Shown here one piece after another: positions 1 to 6,371 of a DNA stretch of 20,847 bases. The DNA lies in NCBI GenBank assembly GCA_036501345.1, contig DASYAN010000246.1, forward strand, positions 1 through 20,847, written 5' to 3'. The stretch comes from DASYAN01 sp036501345 (lineage in GTDB: Bacteria > Chloroflexota > Ktedonobacteria > Ktedonobacterales > Ktedonobacteraceae). The stretch's first letter is position 1. The number at the start of each line of letters is the position of its first letter. The notes under the pieces were generated by a model. It was not told where the DNA came from, did no database searches, and saw only the letters and a program-made list of their open reading frames with translations. The position numbers were made by a program, and so were the translations under genes.

Positions 1-812
1 GTCTTTCCCTCATAAAATCCATAACGGTCAATCATCTCCGGTAGTAGTTCTGAAAATTCAATACGTGCGCCATTTTCTAGGTTAATAACTGTATGATCTG
101 CAGATGCATTTGTTCCATCTCTGAATGGAGATACCTGATATCCACGCCATTGTATAAAATAACGGAAATATTCTTTACCATTATGCTCGCTTCTCCCTTT
201 TTGTTCCTTGCTAAATAAGCGTAGAAACTCTGCCATTTCTTGATGAGTTAATCCCATTTCTGTTACAGTTTTAGTATCTTTTATAAGTACCTCTCTTAGT
301 GATTCATTGCTGCCAAGAAATCCTGCTCCGGAATCGCAACTTGGGCGCATCCTTGCTTCTAGATTTTCAATAGTGATTCCATTGATAGATTGAAGATTGC
401 GAATAGATTCGATACTATTCATGTGACCGATTCTGAATTTGCTGGTAGGTTTCTCAAGTGAGTCTGTTTTCTCTGCTGAATGAGTGGTTTCTTGGAAATC
501 AGCCGATTCAGACGGCATCTCAGGTGTTGTAGTTTTCATCCGTGAGCTTGCCTCATCTGGACTAAGTTGCTGTGGTTTTTCTCCCCATGATGCTATAACT
601 CGTTCACTTAGATGTGCGACGCCGCCTACAACTCCTTCTCTTCTAGGGCGGCCATCCATCCCAGTAACACCAGCTCGCGCAACATCCAATGAACCAGCAG
701 AAGATGGAGAAGATGCCCGTTGTTGATCTCCCCTCTCTGTCCGCCGCCTTTTGCTTGGTTCTTTTTCACCAGAAGATGGACTTCTTTTTCTCTTTCCTGT
801 CTCATCTTTCAT
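1..812 (-). CDS. Unrecognised protein, N-terminal 270 residues (runs off left edge)
   Basis: An open minus-strand frame starts with ATG at 812-810 and has no stop up to the window edge, so the gene is cut. The start has a good ribosome binding site (AAGGAG, about 9 nt upstream). The first 60 or so residues are low-complexity and rich in Lys, Arg, Ser and Glu, with basic clusters KRKR and KRRR. Residues 60-130 look disordered (Thr, Ser, Pro, Glu). From about residue 140 the protein becomes ordered. Near the cut end is a compact segment containing YFIQWRGYQVSPFRDGT, then a hydrophobic beta-like HTVINLENG and DRYGFYEG. I do not recognise the family. The layout of a disordered polar head and a small folded tail recalls secreted or polymorphic-toxin-type proteins, but that is a weak inference. 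No signal peptide or membrane segment is visible. Confidence 0.75.
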   Translation of the reverse strand, partial: MKDETGKRKRSPSSGEKEPSKRRRTERGDQQRASSPSSAGSLDVARAGVTGMDGRPRREGVVGGVAHLSERVIASWGEKPQQLSPDEASSRMKTTTPEMPSESADFQETTHSAEKTDSLEKPTSKFRIGHMNSIESIRNLQSINGITIENLEARMRPSCDSGAGFLGSNESLREVLIKDTKTVTEMGLTHQEMAEFLRLFSKEQKGRSEHNGKEYFRYFIQWRGYQVSPFRDGTNASADHTVINLENGARIEFSELLPEMIDRYGFYEGK

Positions 813-840
813 ACCTTTTCACTCCTTTTCTCATAACTGT

Positions 841-868
841 TCATTGTTAACTATTCATTGTTAACTAT
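841..868. repeat. Tandem 14-bp repeat, two perfect copies
   Basis: TCATTGTTAACTAT occurs twice in direct succession (841-854 and 855-868). Each copy contains the palindromic core GTTAAC. The pair lies 29-56 bp upstream of the start codon of the minus-strand gene ending at 812, so it sits in that gene's leader or promoter region. Two evenly spaced copies of a palindromic core suit an operator, but no bound regulator can be named. Confidence 0.6.
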
Positions 869-892
869 TCAAAACAATTCTCATACCACACT

Positions 893-932
893 CCCAACGA
901 GTGCCTATCACAATACTACCCAACGAGTACCT
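893..932. repeat. Two 14-bp direct repeats, 26-nt period
   Basis: CCCAACGAGTGCCT (893-906) recurs as CCCAACGAGTACCT (919-932) with one mismatch. Close by, the 8-bp unit ACGCCAGT is repeated about 2.6 times at 1031-1051. The stretch 869-1075 holds no convincing gene. It looks like decayed or slippage-prone intergenic sequence beside the truncated ROK fragment. Confidence 0.45.
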
Positions 933-1075
933 GCATTCCAAGGGACAAAGCGGCCATCTTAGTCCCAAAAGCGGACAGCTTGGATAGGACAGAACGGACA
1001 AAAACACAGGCAGAGAAGACAGCTTCTTGCACGCCAGTACGCCAGTACGCCTCATATTGTTAGGGTATAGTAGAG

Positions 1076-1231
1076 ATGTGGGAAAGCAAAGACACAGACA
1101 TATTCTTCAAAAACGTTAGCTTTCTCGAAACGGTCCATATTGTTGAGGCAGAGCTGGGCAATGATGTCGGACTTATCGGTGCTGGAACTGTGGTCTATTC
1201 CAAATCGGCCAACAGAAGCGGGAAGTCCTAA
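1076..1231 (+). pseudogene. C-terminal remnant of a ROK-family sugar kinase/regulator
   Basis: A 51-codon frame starts at ATG 1076 and ends at TAA 1229-1231. It contains VHIVEAELGNDVGLIGAG, which matches the conserved C-terminal strand-helix of ROK proteins (typically V.IV.AELG..AG.IGAA). ROK kinases and repressors are normally about 300-400 residues long. Here everything upstream is missing, including the ATP-binding DxGGT motif and the zinc-binding Cys motif. The same frame has a stop at 1061-1063, and no ribosome binding site precedes the ATG. It is therefore most likely a dead 3' fragment left by deletion or rearrangement. It converges on the neighbouring flavoprotein gene with a 24-nt gap. 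Confidence 0.65.
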
Positions 1232-1255
1232 TATCTATTGTGCTCTTACTATTGT

Positions 1256-3067
1256 TCATCCATGAGGCCATTTCCTTCCCAGCCAGTATCCCAATCCCCA
1301 TGCTCGCACCATACTGGCCGTATTTTGCTTGCTACGCTTGCTCTTAGCATGCTTTCCACGTCCTACCTGCTCCATTGACTCATGCCATATCGTCAGGTAC
1401 AAAACAGCACGTGGAAATATTCGACCGAGAACTGCCGCCACCAATTTGCCAAATAGTGATTGCATGTATGATCTCAAGCAGCGATAGAGTCTGTATTGAA
1501 CGGACTGCAGACCGAGCCTGAGCCAAGCAGTGATCCAACCGATCATTTCGGCAGGGGTCAGCGTTCTGAGTGCGAGGGTATAGATTTTGGGATAATAGTG
1601 AGGTGTGTGTAGAACGATGCGTGTATAGTCGCGCCAGCTTATGCGGTCCTTAAAGAAATCGTTGGTGACCTGTGGACCTAAGTCCTGGAGGACACGACAA
1701 AAGACGTTGAGAGTCTCATTTACTTGCCAGGGAGGATTTTCAGGTTTAGCAATCATAAATTTGCTGAAGGCTCGTGCTACTGCGGGAACGGCTTCGGACG
1801 CCCGAATGCGATTGAGGTCTTCAGCTCGCAGGCAGTTGCTTTTGAGAGTCTGATGTAAAAGGGTAGTGATACGTCGCAGGTTGCGTACATAGGAACCGAA
1901 GCCGCAAAAGGTTAGTGGTGATTGAAAGGCAGCTGCATCTCCCAATGAGAGAACGTGGTCATAAGCCAAGACCTTGCGTTCGCGTTGCCAGGGAAGGGAA
2001 ATATTATATCCCGCCGGAATAAAGCCGTACACAGGCTTGATGATTTCGACTGTGCTGGTATCTTTATAGCTGGGGAGTAAGGCGAAGAAATCATCGAATA
2101 GTTGCAGCAGATCAATTTGGCCGCCTGTTTGCGCATAGTAGAAGAGATAGATTGCCACCTGATCACCTGCTCCGGGAAAAGCTTCCCAGATCAGTTGCCG
2201 CCCATTACGCGCATCTTCCGTCGAAACTAGCACCTCACCAGCCTCTGGATTGATCTCGTCGAGGGCACTACCGTTCCGGTAGCCGCATGCAACTGTGCCT
2301 ACCGTCGGACAGACTAGTGAGAATGGTTGTCCGCTATTCAGCTGACAGGCAATGGGCGAGGTAGCTCCCATGCCGTCAATCAGCAAGCGTGCCCCATAGC
2401 TATGCCGTTCCCCACTGGACTCAACGACATCGACAGTAACGCCGTGTCCTGGCTGGACGGAGCCTCGCACAAATGTCGTATGATGCAAAATGACGCTTGC
2501 TCCCCCCTTGTTGGAAGATAGAGCCAGGATCTTCTTCACACACAACGCAGTCAGCTTCTCAGCATCAATTGCAACATTGAGAACATCTTTCAAATGCAAC
2601 TCGGTAGGAGAAACTTGAATACTTTCCGGATGAAAGCGCACTAGCCCGTCACTATATTCACGTTGAATGACCGATGCAAGTTCGCTGGGGGTAAGTAGGC
2701 CAATATCGAGCAGTTCTTGCAACTCTTCATGTGAAATGTTCCATTCACGATGGACAGCGCCTACAGTGAAACGATCAAAGACGAGCACGCGCAGTCCATA
2801 ACGCTGTGCCATTACTGCCGCATTAAGAACATTGAGTCCACCACCAGCATAGATAATGTCAAAGGTATTACTTGCAGGCACCACAGAGCGTGCCTCTGTA
2901 ACAATAACCTCTGCATACGATCGTGGCATGTTCATGCAAAGCATATTCTGCCAGGAGGTATTGAGATCCTGTAAACGCTGCAGATGTCTTGCACCCTCTG
3001 GAATGTGCGTGAATGCTTCTGCAAGGCGAGAGTACCGACTGGCTATGTGCTCAATATCTGTTTGCAT
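1256..3067 (-). CDS. CruA/CruP-like FAD-dependent oxidoreductase (lycopene-cyclase-type)
   Basis: This 603-residue protein has an N-terminal FAD-binding Rossmann fold at about 70-100: a hydrophobic strand, then GGGLNVLNAA at 75-84, with the acidic residue D98 ending the second strand. The family hallmark EWNIS lies at 108-112. DGMG lies at 231-234, and the FAD-pyrophosphate motif GDAAAFQSPLTFCGFG at 376-391. EWNIS combined with GDA..QSPL.F.GFG is typical of CruA/CruP lycopene cyclases and their relatives in cyanobacteria, green sulfur bacteria and Chloroflexota. The first Rossmann motif is unusual, with Asn where the later glycine is expected. The C-terminal 100 residues are basic and amphipathic, suggesting peripheral membrane attachment. 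It is the last gene of a minus-strand operon, 3 nt after the methyltransferase. No other carotenoid gene is in view, so the substrate is uncertain and an unrelated isoprenoid role is possible. Confidence 0.8.
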   Translation of the reverse strand: MQTDIEHIASRYSRLAEAFTHIPEGARHLQRLQDLNTSWQNMLCMNMPRSYAEVIVTEARSVVPASNTFDIIYAGGGLNVLNAAVMAQRYGLRVLVFDRFTVGAVHREWNISHEELQELLDIGLLTPSELASVIQREYSDGLVRFHPESIQVSPTELHLKDVLNVAIDAEKLTALCVKKILALSSNKGGASVILHHTTFVRGSVQPGHGVTVDVVESSGERHSYGARLLIDGMGATSPIACQLNSGQPFSLVCPTVGTVACGYRNGSALDEINPEAGEVLVSTEDARNGRQLIWEAFPGAGDQVAIYLFYYAQTGGQIDLLQLFDDFFALLPSYKDTSTVEIIKPVYGFIPAGYNISLPWQRERKVLAYDHVLSLGDAAAFQSPLTFCGFGSYVRNLRRITTLLHQTLKSNCLRAEDLNRIRASEAVPAVARAFSKFMIAKPENPPWQVNETLNVFCRVLQDLGPQVTNDFFKDRISWRDYTRIVLHTPHYYPKIYTLALRTLTPAEMIGWITAWLRLGLQSVQYRLYRCLRSYMQSLFGKLVAAVLGRIFPRAVLYLTIWHESMEQVGRGKHAKSKRSKQNTASMVRAWGLGYWLGRKWPHG

Positions 3068-3070
3068 GGT

Positions 3071-3841
3071 TTACTTCTCTGCAAGAGGATATTCAAATCC
3101 TGTTTTTGCCGTTTTCTCCCCAATCATCATACAGACTTCCCAGCGTCGGCTACGTATGCACTCTGATCTACGTTGCAGACCAAAGCGCTCTAATGGAATA
3201 AGGCTACCAAACCTGGAAACAGGTACCTCTTCTGATGTTATCTCGGTATCAGCATTGTCCCTGGTTTTGCTAGTAGGAGATATCTGTTCTTCGGGCTGGC
3301 GGTGTTTACGCGAGTTAAAGAGTGTGCCTGGTCCATACACCAATATGTGTATCAATACCAGCAATGGCTGTAAGAATCCCACGGGCAGCAAGTTAGCACT
3401 CTCGATGATGATGATACGCCCACCAGGGCGCAGGACACGTGCAACTTCTGCGATAGTATTGGGATCACAGATGTAGTCTGATGGAAAGGTGCTCACGACA
3501 GTATCAAACGGGCCATCGGAGAAGGGAAGGTTCTGTGCAGAGCCCTGGATTACCCACGTAGGCTGCCCCACTTGGCGCTTGCGCAACGTAGCACATGCGG
3601 CAGCAACCATCTGTGGAGAATGCTCAACCGCCCGGCAATGGTAGCCCTGGGCAAGCATATCAGCCAAGAGATCCCCCAGTCCACAGCCCAGTTCTAATAC
3701 ATCATGTCCATGCAGACGTGGTAGCACCAGCCGTTGCCAGACACGCCACTGACCAGCAAAAGGGATGGTGCTCGCAAAGCGATAGAGATAGCGATTCTTA
3801 TATAGCGTCTCAAACAACCATTTGCGAAGTCTAGGTGTCAC
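3071..3841 (-). CDS. Class I SAM-dependent methyltransferase
   Basis: This 256-residue protein has the Rossmann SAM-binding core: motif I VLELGCGLGD at 48-57, the acidic ribose-binding residue E73 in AVEHS, a QGSAQNLPF segment near 99-107, FDTVVS at 112-117, and LRPGGRIIII at 137-146. These define a Methyltransf_11-type class I enzyme. The N-terminal 30 residues are aromatic and basic (YKNRYLYRF). The C-terminal 70 residues are polar and carry no recognisable domain. The start codon is GTG at 3841-3839 and overlaps the upstream HAD stop codon as GTGA, which indicates translational coupling. The CruA-like gene begins 3 nt downstream. The acceptor cannot be read from sequence; a lipid or isoprenoid product shared with the flavoprotein is an inference from the operon. 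Confidence 0.85.
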   Translation of the reverse strand: MTPRLRKWLFETLYKNRYLYRFASTIPFAGQWRVWQRLVLPRLHGHDVLELGCGLGDLLADMLAQGYHCRAVEHSPQMVAAACATLRKRQVGQPTWVIQGSAQNLPFSDGPFDTVVSTFPSDYICDPNTIAEVARVLRPGGRIIIIESANLLPVGFLQPLLVLIHILVYGPGTLFNSRKHRQPEEQISPTSKTRDNADTEITSEEVPVSRFGSLIPLERFGLQRRSECIRSRRWEVCMMIGEKTAKTGFEYPLAEK

Positions 3842-4710
3842 TGGTTGCCAGCTCCCTCTACGATACCAAGCAAGTCATGCACATGCTCAATAATTACATC
3901 AGGCTTGATGAATTTGTGGGCCGATTGGTAGCGTTTGTTTTCAGCCTCAAAAGCATAAGCAAGAAGAGCATCATCGTCAACTGTCTGCAATGCTTGCAGT
4001 TCGGCACGAAAGTGCAACTTTGGCTTCCAGACTGCAATCATGTTTAGCTCTTTTGCCCCAAGAATATCTGCATGCAATGAGTCACCGACCATTACTGCTT
4101 CTTCCGGCTTAACATCAAAAGCATTGAGGGCATGTAAAAATATAGCCGGATTAGGCTTACGCACACCTAAATCGGCAGAAATGGCAATATGATGAGGATT
4201 GAAATATTCAAGCAGGCCCAGCTTTCGCATGCCTTCCAGAAAAGGTTTACCGCCCCACGGACGATTGGTCACCACTCCCAGAAGAAACCCACGCTGCTGC
4301 AACGCTGCTAGAGTTGAACATGTGTCGTCAAATAGAACGCGTGACTCGATAGTAGGAATGCGTAGAGCTTCGAAAAAATCATGGCAGATAGTACGACTCA
4401 AACGTGGGAGACCAAATTCCAGTAGGGCTTCTTGAACGGCAAAGGAAGGGTGAGGCTCTGCTCCTGGATGGAGGCGAGAGAGTTCAAAGATTTTGGCACG
4501 TATTGCTGCTCGTAACTGTTTACCGTGAGTAACCGTTGTCACTTTCGATTGCTGTTCCGGTACCAGGTGTTGAGAGAGAAAATCAATAGCTCGCTGAGTT
4601 GCAGCGTATTCTACCTTATCCCAGGAGGCTTGATTTACATGAGTCCATAATGTGTTGCCAAGATCGAAGAGAATACAGCGAATTGTTCTGCCTTTCAGCT
4701 TGCTGGTCAA
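3838..4710 (-). CDS. HAD-superfamily hydrolase (subfamily IA-like)
   Basis: This 290-residue protein carries the four HAD motifs: nucleophile D16 in LFDLGNTLW, motif II T148-N149 in VVTNR, motif III K185 in RKPNP, and motif IV VGDSLHADILGA with D210 and D215. A helical cap lies between motifs I and II (about 30-130), as in phosphoglycolate-phosphatase-type enzymes. The usual second Asp of DxD is Gly18, a variant known from FDLGN-type HAD proteins, so general acid catalysis may differ. The start is TTG at 4710-4708, chosen because AGGAGG lies 8 nt upstream. It is the first gene of the operon with the methyltransferase and the CruA-like protein, behind a leader with a long inverted repeat. The substrate is unknown, presumably a small phosphoester. 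Confidence 0.82.
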   Translation of the reverse strand: MTSKLKGRTIRCILFDLGNTLWTHVNQASWDKVEYAATQRAIDFLSQHLVPEQQSKVTTVTHGKQLRAAIRAKIFELSRLHPGAEPHPSFAVQEALLEFGLPRLSRTICHDFFEALRIPTIESRVLFDDTCSTLAALQQRGFLLGVVTNRPWGGKPFLEGMRKLGLLEYFNPHHIAISADLGVRKPNPAIFLHALNAFDVKPEEAVMVGDSLHADILGAKELNMIAVWKPKLHFRAELQALQTVDDDALLAYAFEAENKRYQSAHKFIKPDVIIEHVHDLLGIVEGAGNQ

Positions 4711-4755
4711 GCGCTTTTCCTCCTACAGCCTTTTCAGGCCACCGAAAATTTGGTA

Positions 4756-4825
4756 GAGCCAGATAGACCCTCCCCTGCTCTCCCTCAAGTTGTATCGGGA
4801 AACAAGGGAATAATCTATCTGGCTC
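4756..4825 (-). promoter_or_regulatory. Structured leader upstream of the HAD operon
   Basis: GAGCCAGATAGA (4756-4767) and TCTATCTGGCTC (4814-4825) form a perfect 12-bp inverted repeat separated by 46 nt. The intervening sequence holds a shorter possible pairing (minus strand TTGT with ACAA, and CCC with GGG). The element lies 46-115 nt upstream of the TTG start of the HAD gene, on the leader side. No T-tract follows either arm, so it does not look like an intrinsic terminator. It could be a leader RNA structure or a protein-binding site. No known riboswitch class is recognised. Confidence 0.45.
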
Positions 4826-4881
4826 CTGTGATATGCTGACCGAAAGCCTACAAAACACACTTCTTTAGACATGTACCCATG

Positions 4882-4904
4882 TCAGTGCTCAAAATGAACA
4901 CTGA
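4882..4904 (-). terminator. Hairpin just after clpP, possible weak terminator
   Basis: TCAGTGCTC / GAACACTGA (4882-4890 and 4896-4904) form a 9-bp stem with one mismatch around a 5-nt loop, beginning 9 nt after the clpP stop codon. A second small inverted repeat (GACATG/CATGTC, 4868-4883) adjoins it. There is no clear run of T after the hairpin, so termination is likely to be inefficient and read-through into the HAD operon is possible. Confidence 0.35.
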
Positions 4905-4912
4905 TATGCGTG

Positions 4913-5572
4913 TTAGTGCTTTTCCTCTTTCTCAGGCTGGAGGATATCATCAACCAGACCATACTCGACTGCTTGCGGAGCCGTGAGGTAGTAGTTACGG
5001 TCAGAGTCTTGCAGAATGCGCTCAGTGGTCTGTCCGGTATGATGTGCAAGGATCTCATACAGGCTACGACGCAAACGCAGGATTTCGCGGGCAGTGATTT
5101 CGATATCGGCTGCCTGACCTTCAGCACCACCAAGCGGCTGGTGGATCAGCATGGTGGAGTTTGGCAGAGCAAAGCGCTTCTCCTTAGCCCCGGCAGCTAG
5201 CAGAACTGCTCCCATACTCATTGCCATGCCCATGCACACAGTTGAAACATCTGGGCGCAACCACTGGATAGTGTCATAGATCGCCAGACCGGCATAGATG
5301 CTTCCACCAGGAGAATTAATATACATATTAATATCTTTGGTTGCATCTTCGCTTTGGAGGTAGAGTAACTGACCAACAATACTATTTGCGACCATGTCAT
5401 CAATAGGGGTGCCGATAAAGATGATGCGCTCTTTCAGCAGACGTGAAAAGAGGTCCCAGCCGACAGTGCCACGCGGAGTGGTTTCAACAACGTTTGGAAT
5501 AATTCCCCTTGGCTCCAGAAACTCATGGGATTCTTTAATCCATTTTGGATCACGCGGATCAAACTTGCTCAT
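4913..5572 (-). CDS. clpP: ATP-dependent Clp protease proteolytic subunit with Asn in the triad position
   Basis: This 219-residue protein is ClpP, the serine peptidase that forms the barrel paired with ClpX or ClpA/C unfoldases in the cytoplasm. Seen directly: INSPGGSIYAGLAIYD at 85-100, nucleophile S119 in GMAMSMGAVLLAAG, H144 in LIHQPLGGAEGQAADIEI, and the C-terminal LTAPQAVEYGLVDDI. The third triad residue, 49 positions after the His in E. coli ClpP, falls on N193 here (DSDRNYYLTA). The codon at 4996-4994 reads AAC. The N-terminal extension of about 20 residues before the mature core could include a propeptide. The start ATG at 5572 has AAGGAG five nt upstream. A promoter and a CIRCE-like element lie about 115-145 nt upstream. 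An Asn triad occurs in Listeria ClpP1, an attenuated paralogue that works in mixed complexes, so a second clpP elsewhere in the genome is expected. Confidence 0.93.
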   Translation of the reverse strand: MSKFDPRDPKWIKESHEFLEPRGIIPNVVETTPRGTVGWDLFSRLLKERIIFIGTPIDDMVANSIVGQLLYLQSEDATKDINMYINSPGGSIYAGLAIYDTIQWLRPDVSTVCMGMAMSMGAVLLAAGAKEKRFALPNSTMLIHQPLGGAEGQAADIEITAREILRLRRSLYEILAHHTGQTTERILQDSDRNYYLTAPQAVEYGLVDDILQPEKEEKH

Positions 5573-5685
5573 TTCTACTCCTTAAGTATCTATCACGGTC
5601 TTCTGCCACTCATGAAGCAGAGGACAAACCATTAGCAAATAAAGAAGGTACGGAGGAACCCACAATTGGGAGAATGTTTAAGGTT

Positions 5686-5714
5686 ATGATAGCACTTACT
5701 AACGGCGAGTGCAA
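5686..5714 (-). promoter_or_regulatory. clpP promoter (sigma-70-like)
   Basis: Reading the minus strand, TTGCAC (5714-5709) is followed by a 17-nt spacer and TATCAT (5691-5686). This is a good match in sequence and spacing to a housekeeping sigma promoter. Transcription would begin near 5679, giving a leader of about 105 nt before the clpP start at 5572. Confidence 0.6.
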
Positions 5715-5715
5715 G
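5689..5715. promoter_or_regulatory. CIRCE-like element (possible HrcA operator) over the clpP promoter
   Basis: The HrcA operator consensus is TTAGCACTC-N9-GAGTGCTAA. Here ATAGCACTT (5689-5697) is followed by exactly nine bases and GAGTGCAAG (5707-5715), 7/9 matches in each half. The element covers the spacer between the -35 and -10 hexamers of the clpP promoter, where a bound repressor would block polymerase. HrcA control of clpP is known in some Gram-positive bacteria. The mismatches make it degenerate. Confidence 0.42.
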
Positions 5716-5801
5716 CAATCGCCATCTTCAAGACATTTCAACCCATCGAGTGTTTAGCTATTGAGAGCATTTCCCGTCTGAGCAAAATGTCTACAAACAG
5801 A

Positions 5802-5826
5802 TAGCCCTCCTTATGTCGGAGGGCTA
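5802..5826 (-). terminator. Intrinsic terminator of the 32-residue membrane protein gene
   Basis: TAGCCCTCC (5802-5810) and GGAGGGCTA (5818-5826) form a perfect 9-bp GC-rich stem with a 7-nt loop. It starts 6 nt after the stop codon of the small minus-strand gene and is followed on that strand by TCTGTTTG. The T-run is short, but the position and stem strength support termination. Confidence 0.65.
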
Positions 5827-5831
5827 ACCCA

Positions 5832-5930
5832 CTAGTAACGTACTACAGGAGGACGACTTAGCACAACGCCCAGGATTAAACCAAAGATGAAGGCCACCAG
5901 AGCAATAATCAAGACGCTCTCAATACCCAT
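5832..5930 (-). CDS. Small single-pass membrane protein, 32 residues
   Basis: ATG at 5930-5928 is preceded by GAGAGGAGAACA, a strong ribosome binding site (GGAG about 5 nt upstream). The frame encodes a short acidic head (MGIES), one hydrophobic helix of about 20 residues (roughly 6-24, rich in Leu, Ile, Val, Ala and Gly with F14 and F16), and a polar tail SRPPVVRY. It ends at TAG 5834-5832 and is directly followed by an intrinsic terminator. A 16-bp palindrome lies 56 bp upstream. Length and layout fit a small inner-membrane protein of unknown role, perhaps a regulator or assembly partner of a membrane complex. The good ribosome binding site, clean TM profile and terminator make it likely to be real. 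It is monocistronic and separated from clpP by about 260 bp. Confidence 0.65.
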   Translation of the reverse strand: MGIESVLIIALVAFIFGLILGVVLSRPPVVRY

Positions 5931-6206
5931 TGTTCTCCTCTCAAGATTAAAGTTCAGATTCCCATTACCAATTTTTTCTCTACCATAAGAAGTACTTCTT
6001 AATCTCATTTATAGCCTATAAAGTGAGCCATTACTGTACTCATAAATGCCATGTTCGTGACGTTACGCATGATTCTCGCTCCGGAAGGTGTCGAAGTTAT
6101 CCCTGACTAGCATTGAGGAGATATTCGAATCTGCCATTATAGCAAACAAAGGCCCTTTTCGCCCCTCTCTAACTTTTGAAGAGTCCTGCTCGAAGAGCTT
6201 GAATAG
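5931..6206. other. Intergenic region, no gene seen
   Basis: The gap between the small membrane protein gene and the TIR gene start at 6372 is about 440 bp. It holds the 16-bp palindrome at 5986-6001 and, further right, the TIR gene promoter. I see no frame with a ribosome binding site, no RNA gene and no repeat of note in 6002-6206. Confidence 0.5.
5986..6001. promoter_or_regulatory. Perfect 16-bp palindrome, possible operator
   Basis: TAAGAAGTACTTCTTA reads the same on both strands. It lies 56 bp upstream of the small membrane protein gene (minus strand), a typical distance for a promoter-proximal operator bound by a dimeric regulator. No other copy was noticed in the window. Confidence 0.45.
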
Positions 6207-6235
6207 TTGACATGAGAATATCGACATGATACTAT
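6207..6235 (+). promoter_or_regulatory. Promoter of the TIR-TPR gene
   Basis: The consensus -35 TTGACA (6207-6212), a 17-nt spacer and TACTAT (6230-6235) form a strong sigma-70-like promoter. Transcription would start near 6242, leaving an untranslated leader of about 130 nt before the ATG at 6372. Confidence 0.6.
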
Positions 6236-6371
6236 CCATCTAATACTGTTGAGTCTTTAAAGGCTGCTAAGCCACAATAATTTGCTGAGGCTTTGAACCA
6301 TCATAGCCAGTGAACTAACGCCAGATTATACAGGATCAGTCTTTTAGGCGACCGCTGTAGGAGCTTTGGTC

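Noticed and set aside
484..726. 80-residue plus-strand open frame
   Set aside because: It is antisense to the better supported partial minus-strand gene, and has Ser/Thr/Pro-biased composition without a ribosome binding site.
861..1055. 64-residue minus-strand open frame
   Set aside because: It spans short direct repeats, shows no protein-like pattern and lacks a ribosome binding site.
2856..3476. 206-residue plus-strand open frame
   Set aside because: It lies antisense to the start of the CruA-like gene and the end of the methyltransferase, both strongly supported, and has no recognisable motif or ribosome binding site.
4711..4825. T-box or other known riboswitch before the HAD gene
   Set aside because: No T-box AGGGTGG-type sequence, no antiterminator/terminator pair and no match to a known aptamer were seen; only a generic structured leader is supported.
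6366..6371. TTG start for the TIR-TPR protein
   Set aside because: The AGGAG ribosome binding site is only 2 nt from the TTG but 8 nt from the ATG at 6372.
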